Below are positions 35,901 to 47,814 of a DNA stretch of 64,000 nucleotides, piece by piece (within the stretch, counting starts at the first letter, position 1; each line of letters starts with the position of its first letter). Position numbers and translations under genes: made by a program. Below the pieces are notes generated by a model. It worked only from the letters and a program-made list of their open reading frames with translations. It was not told the DNA's origin and made no database searches. This DNA comes from Platynereis dumerilii (Eukaryota > Annelida > Polychaeta > Phyllodocida > Nereididae): assembly GCA_026936325.1 (NCBI GenBank), contig JAPTHN010000003.1, forward strand, positions 38,084,011 through 38,148,010. The letters are read 5' to 3'.

Positions 35901-37306
35901 CCAATGGCCTTAGTGTAAAGCAATGGATACCTCAATCTAAATTTTAAACTCTCTCCCTGCTAGTACATAATGCAATTTTACCACATCAGTTTTAACGACA
36001 ATGCGATTTTCACTCATCAGTTTTAACGACCACATGCCATATAAATGTCAGCTATATCCAATAGAAGCTGGTTTGGTCCAATCAGGAAGACACAGTGTGC
36101 AAACGGTTAGATGTTAGAAGGCATTTCCTTCCAACAGATGGGACCCCAAATACTATGGCCTTAACCTTGATATGGCAAGACCTTTTGTATATGACTGGGG
36201 TACAGCAAATCGAGCTTAGAGATGGAGTATATTGGAAATAAGATAGATGTAGAAAAAGAGCTACATTATGTATTTTCTGATCTTTTTTCTTCAATTTTTC
36301 TGTATAGGCATAGAGATCAGAAAAGTTAGAGAAGATTCTTTCCTTACTATTTTTATGCGAAATGAAGAATTAAAGTTAGTAAACATTGAGTCACATTTTA
36401 AACATTGAGTCACATTTTTTCTTTACACTACAGGCTCTTAAACTAAACTGCTCACACTTAAAAACGCATGCCTTTTAACACAACTAAAAATCTAGATTCT
36501 AATCGAGGTATGACCATGAAAGTTTGCACTGGTGTGGCTGAATGTCCAGACCTGGTGACTGAAAAGCGTCAATGAAAAACATTCAGAAATGGCTGCATCA
36601 GACCACATATAGTGAGACAGCTTCAAAAACCAAAATCAAAACTAAATGCTTTTCTAGTCAGAAATCAAGCGAGAAAACAAGAGTCCCGTTTTTGGAGTTC
36701 ATGGATCATGAAAGTGGTCCCCTTACTGCTTCATGCATTTTTATCAATATAAATATAGTCAATGAACAATTCCATGTGGATAAATGGAAGCTCAATTTCT
36801 CAAATTAGAAGTTCTTTGGCAAAAAAATCCCTAACACTTTAAGCCTGTGTCACATTTTCTTATGCTCTGGCAATGTTTAAAGGGGCCCTGTTACAAAATA
36901 GCATGCTGGATTATCTTGTTTAGCATTGTTTAACAAATTTAAGAGGTGTGCATATCTAAGTGTCAGCAGTTGATTTCAATTTATTAAGGTAGCTGCCAGA
37001 GTTCAACCTGAATAAGAAAGTAGCATAATTACAAGATGATTTGACAAAATGTCAGTATCATTAATTACTAAAAGTACAATGTTGTGAATTGTTTTTTTTT
37101 TAAATCCCTGGTAGGTGTAGGTATAAGTACTGTATACATGTATTTGTGACCTAAGCAAATGGAAAATTTGTGGAGTGGGCACTGGGCAGCCATCTTTCTT
37201 GCACAAAGTACTAACTACGTGGCTATTAGATTACCCATCTGCAGTAATGAAGGCCTTTCAAATTAGGGTCTTTCCTGTTGTTAAAAGTGCACTAAAATAC
37301 TGTTTA

Positions 37307-37704
37307 AGGGACCATTCAGAATTTATGACTGGGGGGGTGGGAGTTTTGGCCGAGGGGGTAATGACTTTTCGCACGTGTTTCAAGGGGGGGTAATAATTTT
37401 TGACAACACTTCAAAGGGGGATAAGAAATTTTAACAAAGAAAAAATTAAAAAAACATGCATAAAGTCATTTTATTTGGACTTTTTTGCGCGCAAAAGTCA
37501 GCGAAATCACGCGTTCTGTATGTGTGGCCCTGTATAACAGTATATATGTGTGTTTTGCTTTGTCGAGGGGGGTACTAAAAATATGCGTGAAACCTAAGGG
37601 TGGGGTACTAAAAATCCGCATGAAACTCAAGGGGGGGTATCAATTTTTGACGAGAAGTTCCAGCAAACTCCCACCCCCCCAGTCATAAATTCTGAACGGT
37701 CCCT
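37307..37704. mobile_element. TIR element with G-rich ends
   Basis: AGGGACCATTCAGAATTTAT at the left is inverted at the right as ATAAATTCTGAACGGTCCCT. The arms continue as GACTGGGGGGGTGGGAGTTT and its complement, about 40 bases per arm. The interior repeats 'aggggggta' words. Unit 1 (about 20.47-20.50 kb) has the empty site. It is 398 bases long and non-coding. The target duplication is not clear, so no superfamily is named. Confidence 0.7.
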
Positions 37705-38330
37705 AAAGTATGCGTGATAAGACAAGTTAGTCAAATAACAGTAGGTCTCATAATAGATAGACCACTGTCATTGAACAAGCAAAAAATAGCTAAACTATAT
37801 ACTGTGTGATACAGTGTGAACAAGAATCACCCTAGTCTTAATTCGTTTTTGACTGCAACACAGACTGGTTTCAGTAATCCTCCCCTTCCCAGGCTTGTTT
37901 CTGTAATTGATTGATAGCTTCTCCTTTCTTAACACAAAAAAAAGTTTACAAAAAGGAAAGAAAAAGGACAAGACTGGCATAGTGACATAACAAAGGCCCC
38001 CAAGGGGAGAATTTGCAAAGCAAGCAGGCAGCCCAGTTAACAGAAAGTGAACATTTGCTGCCTTTAGATTCAAGCTCGAGTGTCTACTCCAAGTTACAAG
38101 ATGCCTTGAGAAGGCTTGCCAATGAAGAAAGCAGTTTAAATGTTGGTGAGGTTATTTGGTTATACTTTTAGCCATTTTTCTGTGTAGTCATCTATATGTT
38201 TACAGTTTCATGCCTATGATCCTTTTATTTGTTTATTATCAGGTTTGATGCACTTACCCATTCTATTGACAAAAGTCAATCCACTGATATTTCTTATCAT
38301 TTATTAATATGATAATGCCACAGCATAGAA

Positions 38331-39049
38331 GACGGGACCTGTAAATACTCGTTCGATCAACAATACTCAATATAATAAAGGAATTAATATTCTAAAACAA
38401 ATCCCCCCCCCCGTCCATTACTTTACCTCCTTTTACCCCTCAACCGAGTTGTAAACTAAAGAACAAGAAACATCATCCTTATCAAACCTTCATCGTAATA
38501 ATTAATTTCATAATTTTTACTATCTAAAAAATTCACAGCTTTGATACTTTTAATTCAAGTACAACCTTATGAGATTATCTTTTCTGTCACTGGCAGTCCC
38601 TTTACGCATAACAGTTAAAATGGATCGGTTGTGGAAAGGAAAAATTCTGAAAGGATGTAGATTCCTTCGAACACAGATAGCCTTATCCTGAAATCTCAAA
38701 TAAACCATAACCTAAATATGCCAATACAAATCAGATGCCTTCAGAAAATTTTTCCAACTATTCGCAAATTTTTCACCTGCACCACTGCAGTGCCACCAGC
38801 TTTCAAGGAGACATCCAGAACAAAATATTAAGTCAGAAAGATAAAAATAAAATTCATCATCCAGAGGTTTGATGAAAATCACATGTCCAAGCATTTCGCA
38901 GTCAGCACTTTAATTTTTTCATCTTTCAGGTAAATTACACATTTAGCCACAACACATATCATTGAGTCACTCAAATATGCGAGTATTAAAAATTATAATT
39001 TTTATATTTTTGTAGTTTTGTAGGAAGAAAAATTTTAGTGGAAACAAGA
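38331..39049. other. single-copy non-coding sequence
   Basis: Lies beyond the end of unit 3 and downstream of the minus-strand gene. It contains a C-run at 38402-38413. No exon or repeat was recognised. Confidence 0.4.
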
Positions 39050-39055
39050 TTTATT
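39050..39055 (-). terminator. polyadenylation signal of the minus-strand gene
   Basis: AATAAA on the minus strand, about 68 bases after the stop codon of the terminal exon at 39123-39179. It is the only such signal close behind that stop. Confidence 0.45.
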
Positions 39056-39122
39056 TCAATGATGCTATTTACAAAAAGCATGCATCTGGCAACTGAGGAG
39101 CAGCATAATTGGGTCCACATCT

Positions 39123-39179
39123 TTAACAATATTGCGTTTGTTCAAATGCTCTTGCTGTCATGCGTCCTCCGCTGTACTG
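39123..39179 (-). CDS. terminal coding exon, unrecognised host gene
   Basis: On the minus strand an acceptor (TTTATATTTTCAG) is followed by 18 codons and TAA (stop at 39123-39125): QYSGGRMTARAFEQTQYC. The phase (0) fits the exon ending at 40551. A tandem CAG at the acceptor could allow splicing one codon further in. The intron before it is about 1.4 kb. No domain was recognised. Confidence 0.45.
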   Translation of the reverse strand, partial: QYSGGRMTARAFEQTQYC

Positions 39180-40550
39180 CTGAAAATATAAATTTTGTAT
39201 ATTCAATATACACATATAAGCCAAACCATTATTTAAATCGCAAAATGTTTCCCAGATTTAAATTATTAAGCTGTGGTCAGAATAACTACGGTATTGTTAT
39301 GGTTGGCTTCGAGAAATGAAATTAACAATCGCTTCTTATTAAACTTGACAGAGTGTTGTTATGTGAAAATGTCACAGGCACTAAAATTGGACACTTCTTG
39401 ACTGAAAAGCAGACATGTCCAGAATTCTTTAACAAACACTTTTTTTATCTGCCAAACACTGTCAAAACTGGTAATTTCTGGTAAAATCTCTGCAGAATGT
39501 GAGTCAAACACTTTAACAGAAGCCATCATTTTAAGTTGTTGTGGTTACAGTTGCTATGGTATTAAAACATTTATCTCAAGACTGATATATCAGAACCACA
39601 CAAAATCGTAACTTTTCATTATTGAGGTATTAGGTTCTTCAAAAAATACTATTTTCAGGCTCAGATATGATTCTTAAATGCTTTTTTGCGGTAAATGAAA
39701 GTGGGACTACGGAACTAGGGCCTAATTCATAATTTTCAAGATTCTATTCATTGTCCTATAGACTAAAATCCAAATGAAGTTCTGAAAAGAGTCTTGTTGT
39801 GGAAGCCAACTTGTCAGTAAGCAATATGCCAAAATTCGCTCCAGTATTATTGATATGAATTTTTAGACTAATAACTTAGAAGTTCAATGGTAAATTCACA
39901 ATTTTTGAAAATGGTCAAATAGGACAAACTGTTAAGAAAATTAACTGCAAGGATAAGTTTCGGAAAAGGCTGCCTACTGCATTAGAAAAGGAATTTTGGC
40001 AAGAATTTATTTGCATTTGTTGCCTGGATATCTCTATTTATTGAAGCCAGCAAGACCAAAACTTCCATGTCTTAGAAATTGTTCACCTTTCTTCAACTAG
40101 CATGTGCCATATCTTTGGATTACCAAAAACATTTCCCCTTAATTTAGAAAATTTTCTGTATTTTTCAGAAGTTTCCCTGAATTTCGGACAATGTTCATGT
40201 AACTGTTTGGAATTTTGCCTGTTGGAGAATTAAATAATTTTAAAGATGTTTCTAATTGTCAGGCTTTGAATTTCTCTAAATGGCCTATCAAAATGTCCTT
40301 AGTTTTAAAAGTGCTCATATTAAAGCTACCCTGCTTTATGTAAGTTTTTTTTTCTAATTTTTAAAGTATTACAATTTCAAAAGTATGACATTTCTATTTT
40401 GTGTGAATCTTTTTGCTGCTTCATTATATAATACAAAATATCAAAGATTTCGTACTTGAATTCCAGATTTTGTGAAATTTTCTAATTTCCCTAATACCTA
40501 CTTTTCTGGATTTTAACCATAAAAATCTACCAGATAACACTGTAAAATAC

Positions 40551-40635
40551 CTGAGAAAGGGAGGAGATGATCTGGACCATTTTGGTGATATTTCTTGCTT
40601 CTTTACCCATCTGGCACGCAATTGTGTATACGCCA
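40551..40635 (-). CDS. internal exon of the minus-strand gene
   Basis: 85 bases with a strong acceptor (TTTTTCTTATTTGCAG) and donor CAG|GTATTT. One base completes a Ser codon from the upstream exon and 28 codons follow without a stop (GVYTIACQMGKEARNITK...). It ends in phase 0, which suits the terminal exon. The first bases (CAGTGGCGTA) resemble a common MITE end, so exonisation of a transposon end is an alternative. Confidence 0.5.
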
Positions 40636-41565
40636 CTGCAAATAAGAAAAATATAAATTTTACGTTCTAGCAAACTTCAAATACAAAGTTTCCATAATCC
40701 ATCTGCAGTACTATGAAATCTACCTCTTCTGTTTCCTACAGTAGTAATGGAAAAATATACTTCCTTAAAATTGAACAAAAGAAAATTTATATCCTCTGTT
40801 TCTAATTTTAACAGCATATATGTTAAACAATTTTAAAAAAGATTCAATTTTTTCCTTAAGGCGGGAAAGCTCTCTGAAGTCAACCGATTTGTGCTGAGTA
40901 TCGTGAGCGATATACGATATTATTGTGATAGATTCACCAGAATTTTTTTGGGAATTTGACCCTTTTTGCAACTTCGCTTTGCAAATTTCAGTCCATCATC
41001 CCGAATTTTACGACAAAATGTGGCAAAACGGCCGATTGCGATACTACATCGTTTGCGGCAAGATAAATGTGACATTTCTGCGCTAAGTTTCCCTAATTCC
41101 ATGTGGATTATAAGCAATATTCAACAATAAATAATGATTGTTAGGCTTAAAAAATAACCAGTATGATGTCATATGATGCACTTGTGCACATAATCGACAT
41201 GAAAAACTGGTTCATTTCGAAGCGGTGTACATGTATCACCATAAACAGCACTACAACTGATCTACGGCGTTTCTAATGACTGACGTCACTCAATCAACCA
41301 AATTTGGCCATTTATGCACACACTAGATTTTTCCATGATAAAATAATGGTGTTATGTCATTCAGTCAATTGAAAAAATTTGCTCAGGAGTGCGGGGAGGG
41401 GGCCTCTTTGCCAAACAAGAAAGGAAAATGACGAAGACACAAGGTCTGGGGATGTCAAAATAGTGAAAATGTACCTAAATATATATATATTAAATATAAT
41501 ATTTCATAACAAATCATACAATTGAAACAATATTTTAGTATCTTTTCATATTTTTGTAAACTTAC

Positions 41566-41648
41566 CTCACAGTATGGATACAGACAGGTTTCGGATTAAT
41601 TTTGCAGCCCAAGCTTTTGAATGTCCAGAGCAGCTGACCCAAGCTGTC
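41566..41648 (-). CDS. internal exon of the minus-strand gene
   Basis: 83 bases with a strong acceptor (GTCTCTTTTTTCAG) and a strong donor (GAG|GTAAGTTT). It is open in only one frame, 27 codons plus two bases: DSLGQLLWTFKSLGCKINPK and onward to CIHTV. The two leftover bases combine with the first base of the exon at 40635. The peptide is mixed hydrophobic and basic with two Cys. I do not recognise the family. Confidence 0.55.
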
Positions 41649-42592
41649 CTGAAAAAAGAGACAACAAAAGTTTAGATTTTTTGTAAAATTTCTGGTGAAT
41701 TCTATAAATCACATTCATGGAATTTGCACTGATTAATCAATATTTCATCACAAAATTTGCAAATAACGTAAGTTCAAACAGGAGATCAACACCGGTTCAC
41801 AATAAACCAATCGGACAGAATTGATAGACAGACGGATAGATACATAGATAAGCAGAAAAGTTGACAAATCGAAAATAAATATAATTTCTTCTTTAAATGT
41901 TAATGCTAGGCTAGTGTCGAGTGCATTGACCATCTGTCGCTGCTATTACAGCTTTCTTGTTTCGCTCGAGACCTCGCAAAAACGAGAACTATGAGTGAAA
42001 GTGTTTCAAAATGGAGGAGGAGGGAGATGCAAATTCAAAATTTTGTGAAAAACTAATTTTGTTCTGGAAATGGGTTTTTTGTCTGAATTCAGTAAGCAAA
42101 AGATAGACAGGAAGGGCAAGCTTCATTCGAGTCATTTTTCTCTCAAGTGCCTAACTTAATTTTTCTGTCCATATGCTATCACTTGACAGTTGACACGTTA
42201 CAATTGCTACGTATTACTATCTTAATGCCAGCAAGGCTGCTGGACTATGAGTACAACATTAAAATAATAGTTATAACACATGGGGCAAACGATGATTTAC
42301 CATGCAATGTTTAATATTTCACACCCTTTTTGAATTCAAACTTAAATTACACAAGATTTTTATGTTATAAAACCTTTTTGGTCAAATTACATGGTGGGAG
42401 CTGGCCCTGACAGGACTAGAATGTGATTCTAATCAATGCTAATGGCAACCTCATGACACATCAAAGGCAACTATGACTCAGTTGACTCACAAATTGCAAA
42501 TTTCGTGGTCAATCTAATCTCATTCCCTGTAACAAATTTTGATAATATTCAAATGCAATATTCCGTGATCTTGTGAACAATACACTACTTAC

Positions 42593-42698
42593 CTAAATTA
42601 ATAAGGCACAATTGAAGTTGTCACATTTGTTGTTGAATCTATCCCAAAACAGTAGCCTGCACTGGAACAGCCGAATGCTGAGTAACCCAGTTCTTCTC
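42593..42698 (-). other. candidate poison (alternative) exon
   Basis: 106 bases with excellent splice sites on the minus strand (acceptor TTATTTCTTTTTCAG, donor TAG|GTAAGTAG) but stops in all three frames. The exon upstream (43120) and the one downstream (41648) are in phase with each other if this exon is skipped. If it is included after the 43120 exon, the frame reaches TAG after 19 codons. Inclusion would therefore give a shortened protein or trigger nonsense-mediated decay, a known way of tuning host gene expression. It could instead be a UTR exon of another transcript. Confidence 0.4.
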
Positions 42699-43119
42699 CT
42701 GAAAAAGAAATAATTTTTCAAATCGCAGCATAACAATAAATTTACCCAGTCAATACAAATGGGATTATTACTGTTGTGAACTGAGGTATGTTGCAAGAGC
42801 GGCTGACTATGCAAAAACAAATTAAAATTACAAAATTCCAATAACTACATAAAAGATCTTTTTAATTTCAAAGAAATGCAAGACTTAGCACAATTTGCAT
42901 TTTTGTGCCATGAGTTCATTATTATTTCATCTCCCAAGTATTTTCATAATTTCTTTCAGCCAGATTGAGACAGAATCAGCATTTTGCTAACTGACAAATG
43001 GTCAGCTAAGGCCCAGCCAGATCTGTGTTTTCTATACTATTTTGACTTTAAAGTTGATGATGTAATCAGCCAAATTTGTGACATGTCGTACCCAGATATG
43101 CCTTAAAATTGCCATGTAC

Positions 43120-43180
43120 CTTAAAGCTGCACCTCATTATCCTCGCATAGTGGTCTTCATTCAGATCTGACTTCTTCTGT
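43120..43180 (-). CDS. internal exon of the minus-strand gene
   Basis: 61 bases with acceptor AATTATGATTTCAG and donor AAG|GTACAT. After one base it is open for 20 codons (QKKSDLNEDHYARIMRCSFK) and ends in phase 0, matching the exon starting at 41648. The preceding exon must end with two leftover bases and was not found. It would lie above 43.2 kb, beyond the transposons at 43.9-54.3 kb or between them. The splice sites are weaker than those of the other exons. Confidence 0.4.
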
Positions 43181-43902
43181 CTGAAATCATAATTATGTTT
43201 CAATAACAGCAATTATAAATACATGTATCAAAAAAACACAGACATTTTGCAAAATCTGTCTGTTCTTCAAACCAAGAAAGAATAGAACACACACTATGAG
43301 TATCTAGGTTCCCATCACAGCGATTTTATGTACATTTAGTAAAGGCATCTATAAAAGATAATTGAAAATGTACTCACAGAGTAAAAGCCTTTCAGAAAAG
43401 TCTGATATAAATGGCAGATTAATATTGAATTTAAATTCTGGTTAAAAAGCTTGCAGATAAAGAATTCAATTTTCACTTTTCAGTTGCTATGCACAGATTG
43501 AAATATGCAGGAATTCTAATGGAAGGCCATAGCTAATCAGCTTATGTGTGAAACACATTCAAAAAGTGTTGTTTGTTAGAGTTACAAGAAAGGACACTGC
43601 ATGGAAACTGAATAGATTTTAGGTTGATTTTACACCACCCTGTGTTAAATTTAGAAGAAAAAAAAAACTAAGAAAAGCTCTTGTTAAATCCAAGTTTATG
43701 ACTGTAAAGTAAAATTTGACACAAGGATGAACATTCGGAAAAAATCTACATTAAGTAATAGGCCTGCAATATATGCCATTGTCGTCGATGCAACATCAAA
43801 TTTACAGTAATGTTTGTTTTAGATAAATAATGCTGGCTCATTTTTAATACCTGTCGGTGACACTAGTCACAAACTAATGTATTTTGTACTTAAAACCAAC
43901 CA

Positions 43903-45401
43903 CAGTGTCCCTGAGCAAACTTTAAGATTAAAAAAAAAAGCGAGAAGACGAATAGCATGTGGTTGTAGAGCAAGATCTTGAGAACGTTTTAAGACAAAAA
44001 CGAAAAAAAAACTGTCGGGAAAATTTTGACTTATACCAATTTTAAGACTTTTATTTATCACACCCATATTTGACGTCCGAAATAGGGGTTATAAAAGTGG
44101 ATATAAGTTATTTAAGTCATTTACAGGGACGGTTTTTGAAGGAAAGACAGTATTCTATAATAACTGTGACTATATTAGGCATTTGAAACATGTTATATCA
44201 AAAATTAGTGTGCAGAGTGTGATAAACTCACTTGACTGTATGGTTGTCAAAAATACTATGTATGTAGCCCTAATAAATAGACTCTATGGTTTCTTTTGAG
44301 TGTTTAACTGCTTGTGGCTATGTTCCAATTCAGCTAAGTCTTTCTTTGGAGTCTTTTGCTGTATTTTCATGCCAAGTGGTGGTCTCCGATGTCGCTTTTA
44401 GGATATTTTATATCATTGATATTTATGAATAATTCATGCAGGCACATAGCACTAGTACAATAATCTTAAAAAATCATGTTAACAATGCATATCTGTTTAC
44501 AAATAACCCCAAGTCATGGCTGGTTTCGTTCTTTGAAGAGCATGCTTGTATTAAGTTTGACTGCATGATTATATTAATTTTAGAGCGAAAAATTAATTAA
44601 AAAGACTTCCAGAGATTCTAGACCAATATATTTTGCAGGCGAGACCCTAAATAGCTCAATATTTATACCAAACTGAGATCTGACATTGAAACATGTTTGA
44701 ATTGTCACGAGTGTGCACACAACGGTGTATATAGATCATTGAGCAATGGTGGGACAAATAAAAAAAATGTATTATCTAATTAAAATTGTTGTGAAAAGGA
44801 AATGAGGAAAGGTGATTTCTGCACCTGTTAACCATTGAGGATGCCGATAAATGGAACTTCACAGATATGACTTACAACAACACAGTAAACAATATTCTAT
44901 GACACGTTTAACACAAAACATTCTTAATATAGGTCTAACATAGCCCAAATCCAGCCTATATACAATTAAACATGCAGAAAAAATACCATTGACTTCGTCT
45001 GATTACAGGGGACAATGTTAGAAGGCTACAAGCTTGCTTGTTACAGTACCACTTGTCTGTAGCAAACAGTCACATGTGTTTGTCACACTCTGCACACTAT
45101 TTTTAGATATAAGATGTATTACACAAATGCGATGCAGACAGAAATTAAAGAATATTGTCTTTCCATCAACAATTGTCCCTGAAAATGATCTAAAACATTT
45201 CCCTGAAGGCCTATGCCCCCGTTTCAGAATGGGAATATGAGTGTGATAAACAAAAAACTTAAAATTGATATTACTCAAAATTTTCCCAACAGATTTTTTT
45301 CGTTTTTGTCTTAAAACGTTCTCCTGACCTTGCTCTACAGCCGCATGCTATTCGTCTTCTCGCTTTCTTTTTTTAATCTTAAAGTTTGCTCAGGGGCACT
45401 G
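43903..45401. mobile_element. DNA element with long inverted arms
   Basis: The left arm (about 43903-44240) and the right arm (about 45036-45401) are reverse complements at roughly 80% identity by eye. They start CAGTGTCCCTGAGCAAAC and CAGTGCCCCTGAGCAAAC and include 'gagaagacgaatagcatg' and 'gtgcagagtgtga'. About 0.8 kb of unrelated sequence lies between. There is no transposase frame. The CAGTG ends resemble hAT elements, but a clear 8-bp duplication was not found. The arms are far longer than usual hAT TIRs, so a foldback-like or inverted dimer origin is possible. Confidence 0.6.
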
Positions 45402-46419
45402 TGCAACATTAAATAAAAATTTTCATTGTCATAGTCATATTTACTTTTTAATTAATTTATTTATTCAAAGTATTTTTAAAATAAATTTAAAATGCCTTAA
45501 ATGGAAATGAGGATACTTAGTAAATTATCAGAAATATACACATAAATTTTGACAAAACAATAGTATTAGTAGGCCTAAGTCTGACAGCTTTAACAGTTGT
45601 TTTAAATGTCAATCACAATTGCATAAATGATAGTTATAAATTAATGTTCATGCTTATTGTTCTATAAATTAGGCCCAATTCACTTGATGATTCATCATTT
45701 GGCCTTTCATTTGACACCTATACATTTGTGATCAACTTATTTGAATGAATGTCTAGCTGATCAACTGATGGCAATCATGATTGGCAGTAGCTCAATGCCA
45801 ATCAGGCAATTGATCTGTCAGATGTATAGATGAGGATTACAATTCATTTGTCACCTGTCATGTGTAATCAACTCAATTGGACATCTAATGTGACACCTAA
45901 GATGAACTGTCAAAGCTGGTTGCAATCAGGTGAGTTTTCCTTTGAAAGTTGGCAGGAGTTCAGGCAATTGCAATTGAGATGACAATAGTTGAACAGTTAG
46001 AATGGTATATAACTTGGACCATTTTGGTATTGTTCATTCAGTTCAAGAAGTGTAGATTTATACGAGAGATATCACGCTTATGGAATCTTTTGTCAAGCCT
46101 TCACTCAAAGTAAATAGGCCTATAATTGTTGACTTCAGTCTTGGTGATTAGATCATGAAATCCACAAAAACAACATTATTCTATTCTATTCATATATAAT
46201 AGGGTAGTGACCGTAGTGTGTTTGAGTCAGATATTTAATTTCATGAGGTGGTATTATGCTTGGTTCGTAGATTATCAACCTGGGTCTGAAAAATGCTTTA
46301 GCGTAGCAGGACAACCACGTCCTACACATAAGGCCTATTTGGTTATATTTCACAGAAATACAAAAGGGGGTATACTTGAGTCTTCCGTTAAACATACAGC
46401 CTGAAAAAAAAATGGTGAT
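45402..46419. other. non-coding; possible TATA-type promoter
   Basis: Mostly unremarkable AT-rich sequence. Near 46006-46012 a GTATATAA box precedes, by about 30 bases, a region reading 'ttcattcagttc' that could hold a start site. An ATG at 46080 opens ten codons to a GTAAAT that could be a weak donor. None of this is supported by homology. Frames on both strands at 46186-46422 are not assignable. Confidence 0.2.
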
Positions 46420-47814
46420 CACTCAAAACGTCTACAAACAAAAACGTTTATTGACAAAAATACATACAGTTTTTGTTTGCATTATCAAAAACGTCTACAG
46501 TTAATTTTCCTTTTGCATGACATTACAAAAACGGTAACTTCACGCTACAAAAATGTGTTTTTTTCAATGTCAACAATTCTAAAAATTGTTTTTTTTCTGT
46601 CATCATTTTACAAAAGTTTCTTTGTACCTACAGAATCACAGGGGTTAAAAGTGTGAATGACAAAAGTTTGATCCAACTGCTAATTGTCATCATGTCACAT
46701 AGCAACAGATCTATATAAATGATAATTGCTTTCTTCAAAGGCTGTGTGATGTTGAAGCTAATTGCTTTTTCATCCACACCTACCGTAAACCGGGGCTACT
46801 TTGAACACTTTTGAACTTTAACAGCATGCCCAAGCTTAGTCATGAGCAGCAGACTGGGTATGATTATTGTGAAATTTGTGGCTATATTACACCTTCAAAA
46901 TCTGATACCTACATTTTTGCGCCCACCAATATTTTCACGTATATGGGGTGAAATGTGGTGTTTTCAAAGTAGCCCCGGGGACGGGGCTACTTTGAACAAC
47001 CCATTTCCCCTTGCAATATTTTAAATCCTCACTCACTTTGGGGTACCTTTGATAAAATTATGCAGGAAATTATTTGGTTTGCAATAACTACTTCATTAAC
47101 AAAAGAAGGAGAGGTGGCGCTGTGGTAGCTGCTAGGTGTGTCTGAAACGAGCTCCAGAAAATTGTCATTTTCTGCTAAGATGTAAGGTAACATTTCGAGT
47201 AACATTGAACCAGCATCAATGTAAGTACATTTTGTAACTCATTATCTAAGATTGGCATCTCCCTGCCGTGGGTTTGATGATATATTTTGGTCTTTTACAC
47301 CTGGCAGCTACCAACTCCTGTGTTGTTCATGCTATTGTGTATTTTAGCATGTGATCTAGATCTAATCATTAGCATGTGGTAAATTGGTTTTGAGTGGTAT
47401 ACAAAGGTACAGATAACCTATTAAAATGTATATTTCTACCTTCTGAATTCTTTGTTTGTGCAAATGAGGAGTTTGAAAGTCAGTTAAGAAACTTTGTATT
47501 GTTTGATTATGTATTGAACACAGTGACTCTTGATGACTCTATGAAATATATAATGTACTGAATATACAGTGTCATATTAGCTGTTTTAGTTTATCATACC
47601 TAATACTTGTGTTGGACTAGCTGTTGGTTGTTCGCAGTTACACTGAATAGTTTTGTTTGATTTATGTGGTGATCACAGCATCAGAGTTTGTTTGTTGGTC
47701 TGAAGAGTGACAAATAATTTCGAACAGTGTTATATCATTTTGTGCTATTAACCCAGTGAATGACATTAACTATTCTTAATTCTTTGTATTTGAAACGATA
47801 TTCAATTTTTCAAA

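Larger units (their letters stand above)
31697..38330. repeat. tandem unit 3 with an internal deletion
   Basis: Blocks at 31700-32510 and 32940-33340, 33590-33720, 34000-34330, 34740-35470, 36110-36340, 36340-37300 and 37705-38130 match units 1 and 2. Between 35940 and 36110 the unit jumps from a block matching 25.3 kb directly to one matching 30.2 kb, so about 5 kb is missing. Similarity ends near 38330, where single-copy sequence begins. No gene is supported. Confidence 0.6.

Noticed and set aside
40424-40636. A 70-codon minus-strand frame in place of the exon at 40551-40635
   Set aside because: It uses a different frame from the one that fits the neighbouring exons and ignores the donor at 40551.
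46186-46422. Overlapping frames on both strands left of the nest
   Set aside because: Neither has a domain, a clear start context or splice partners.
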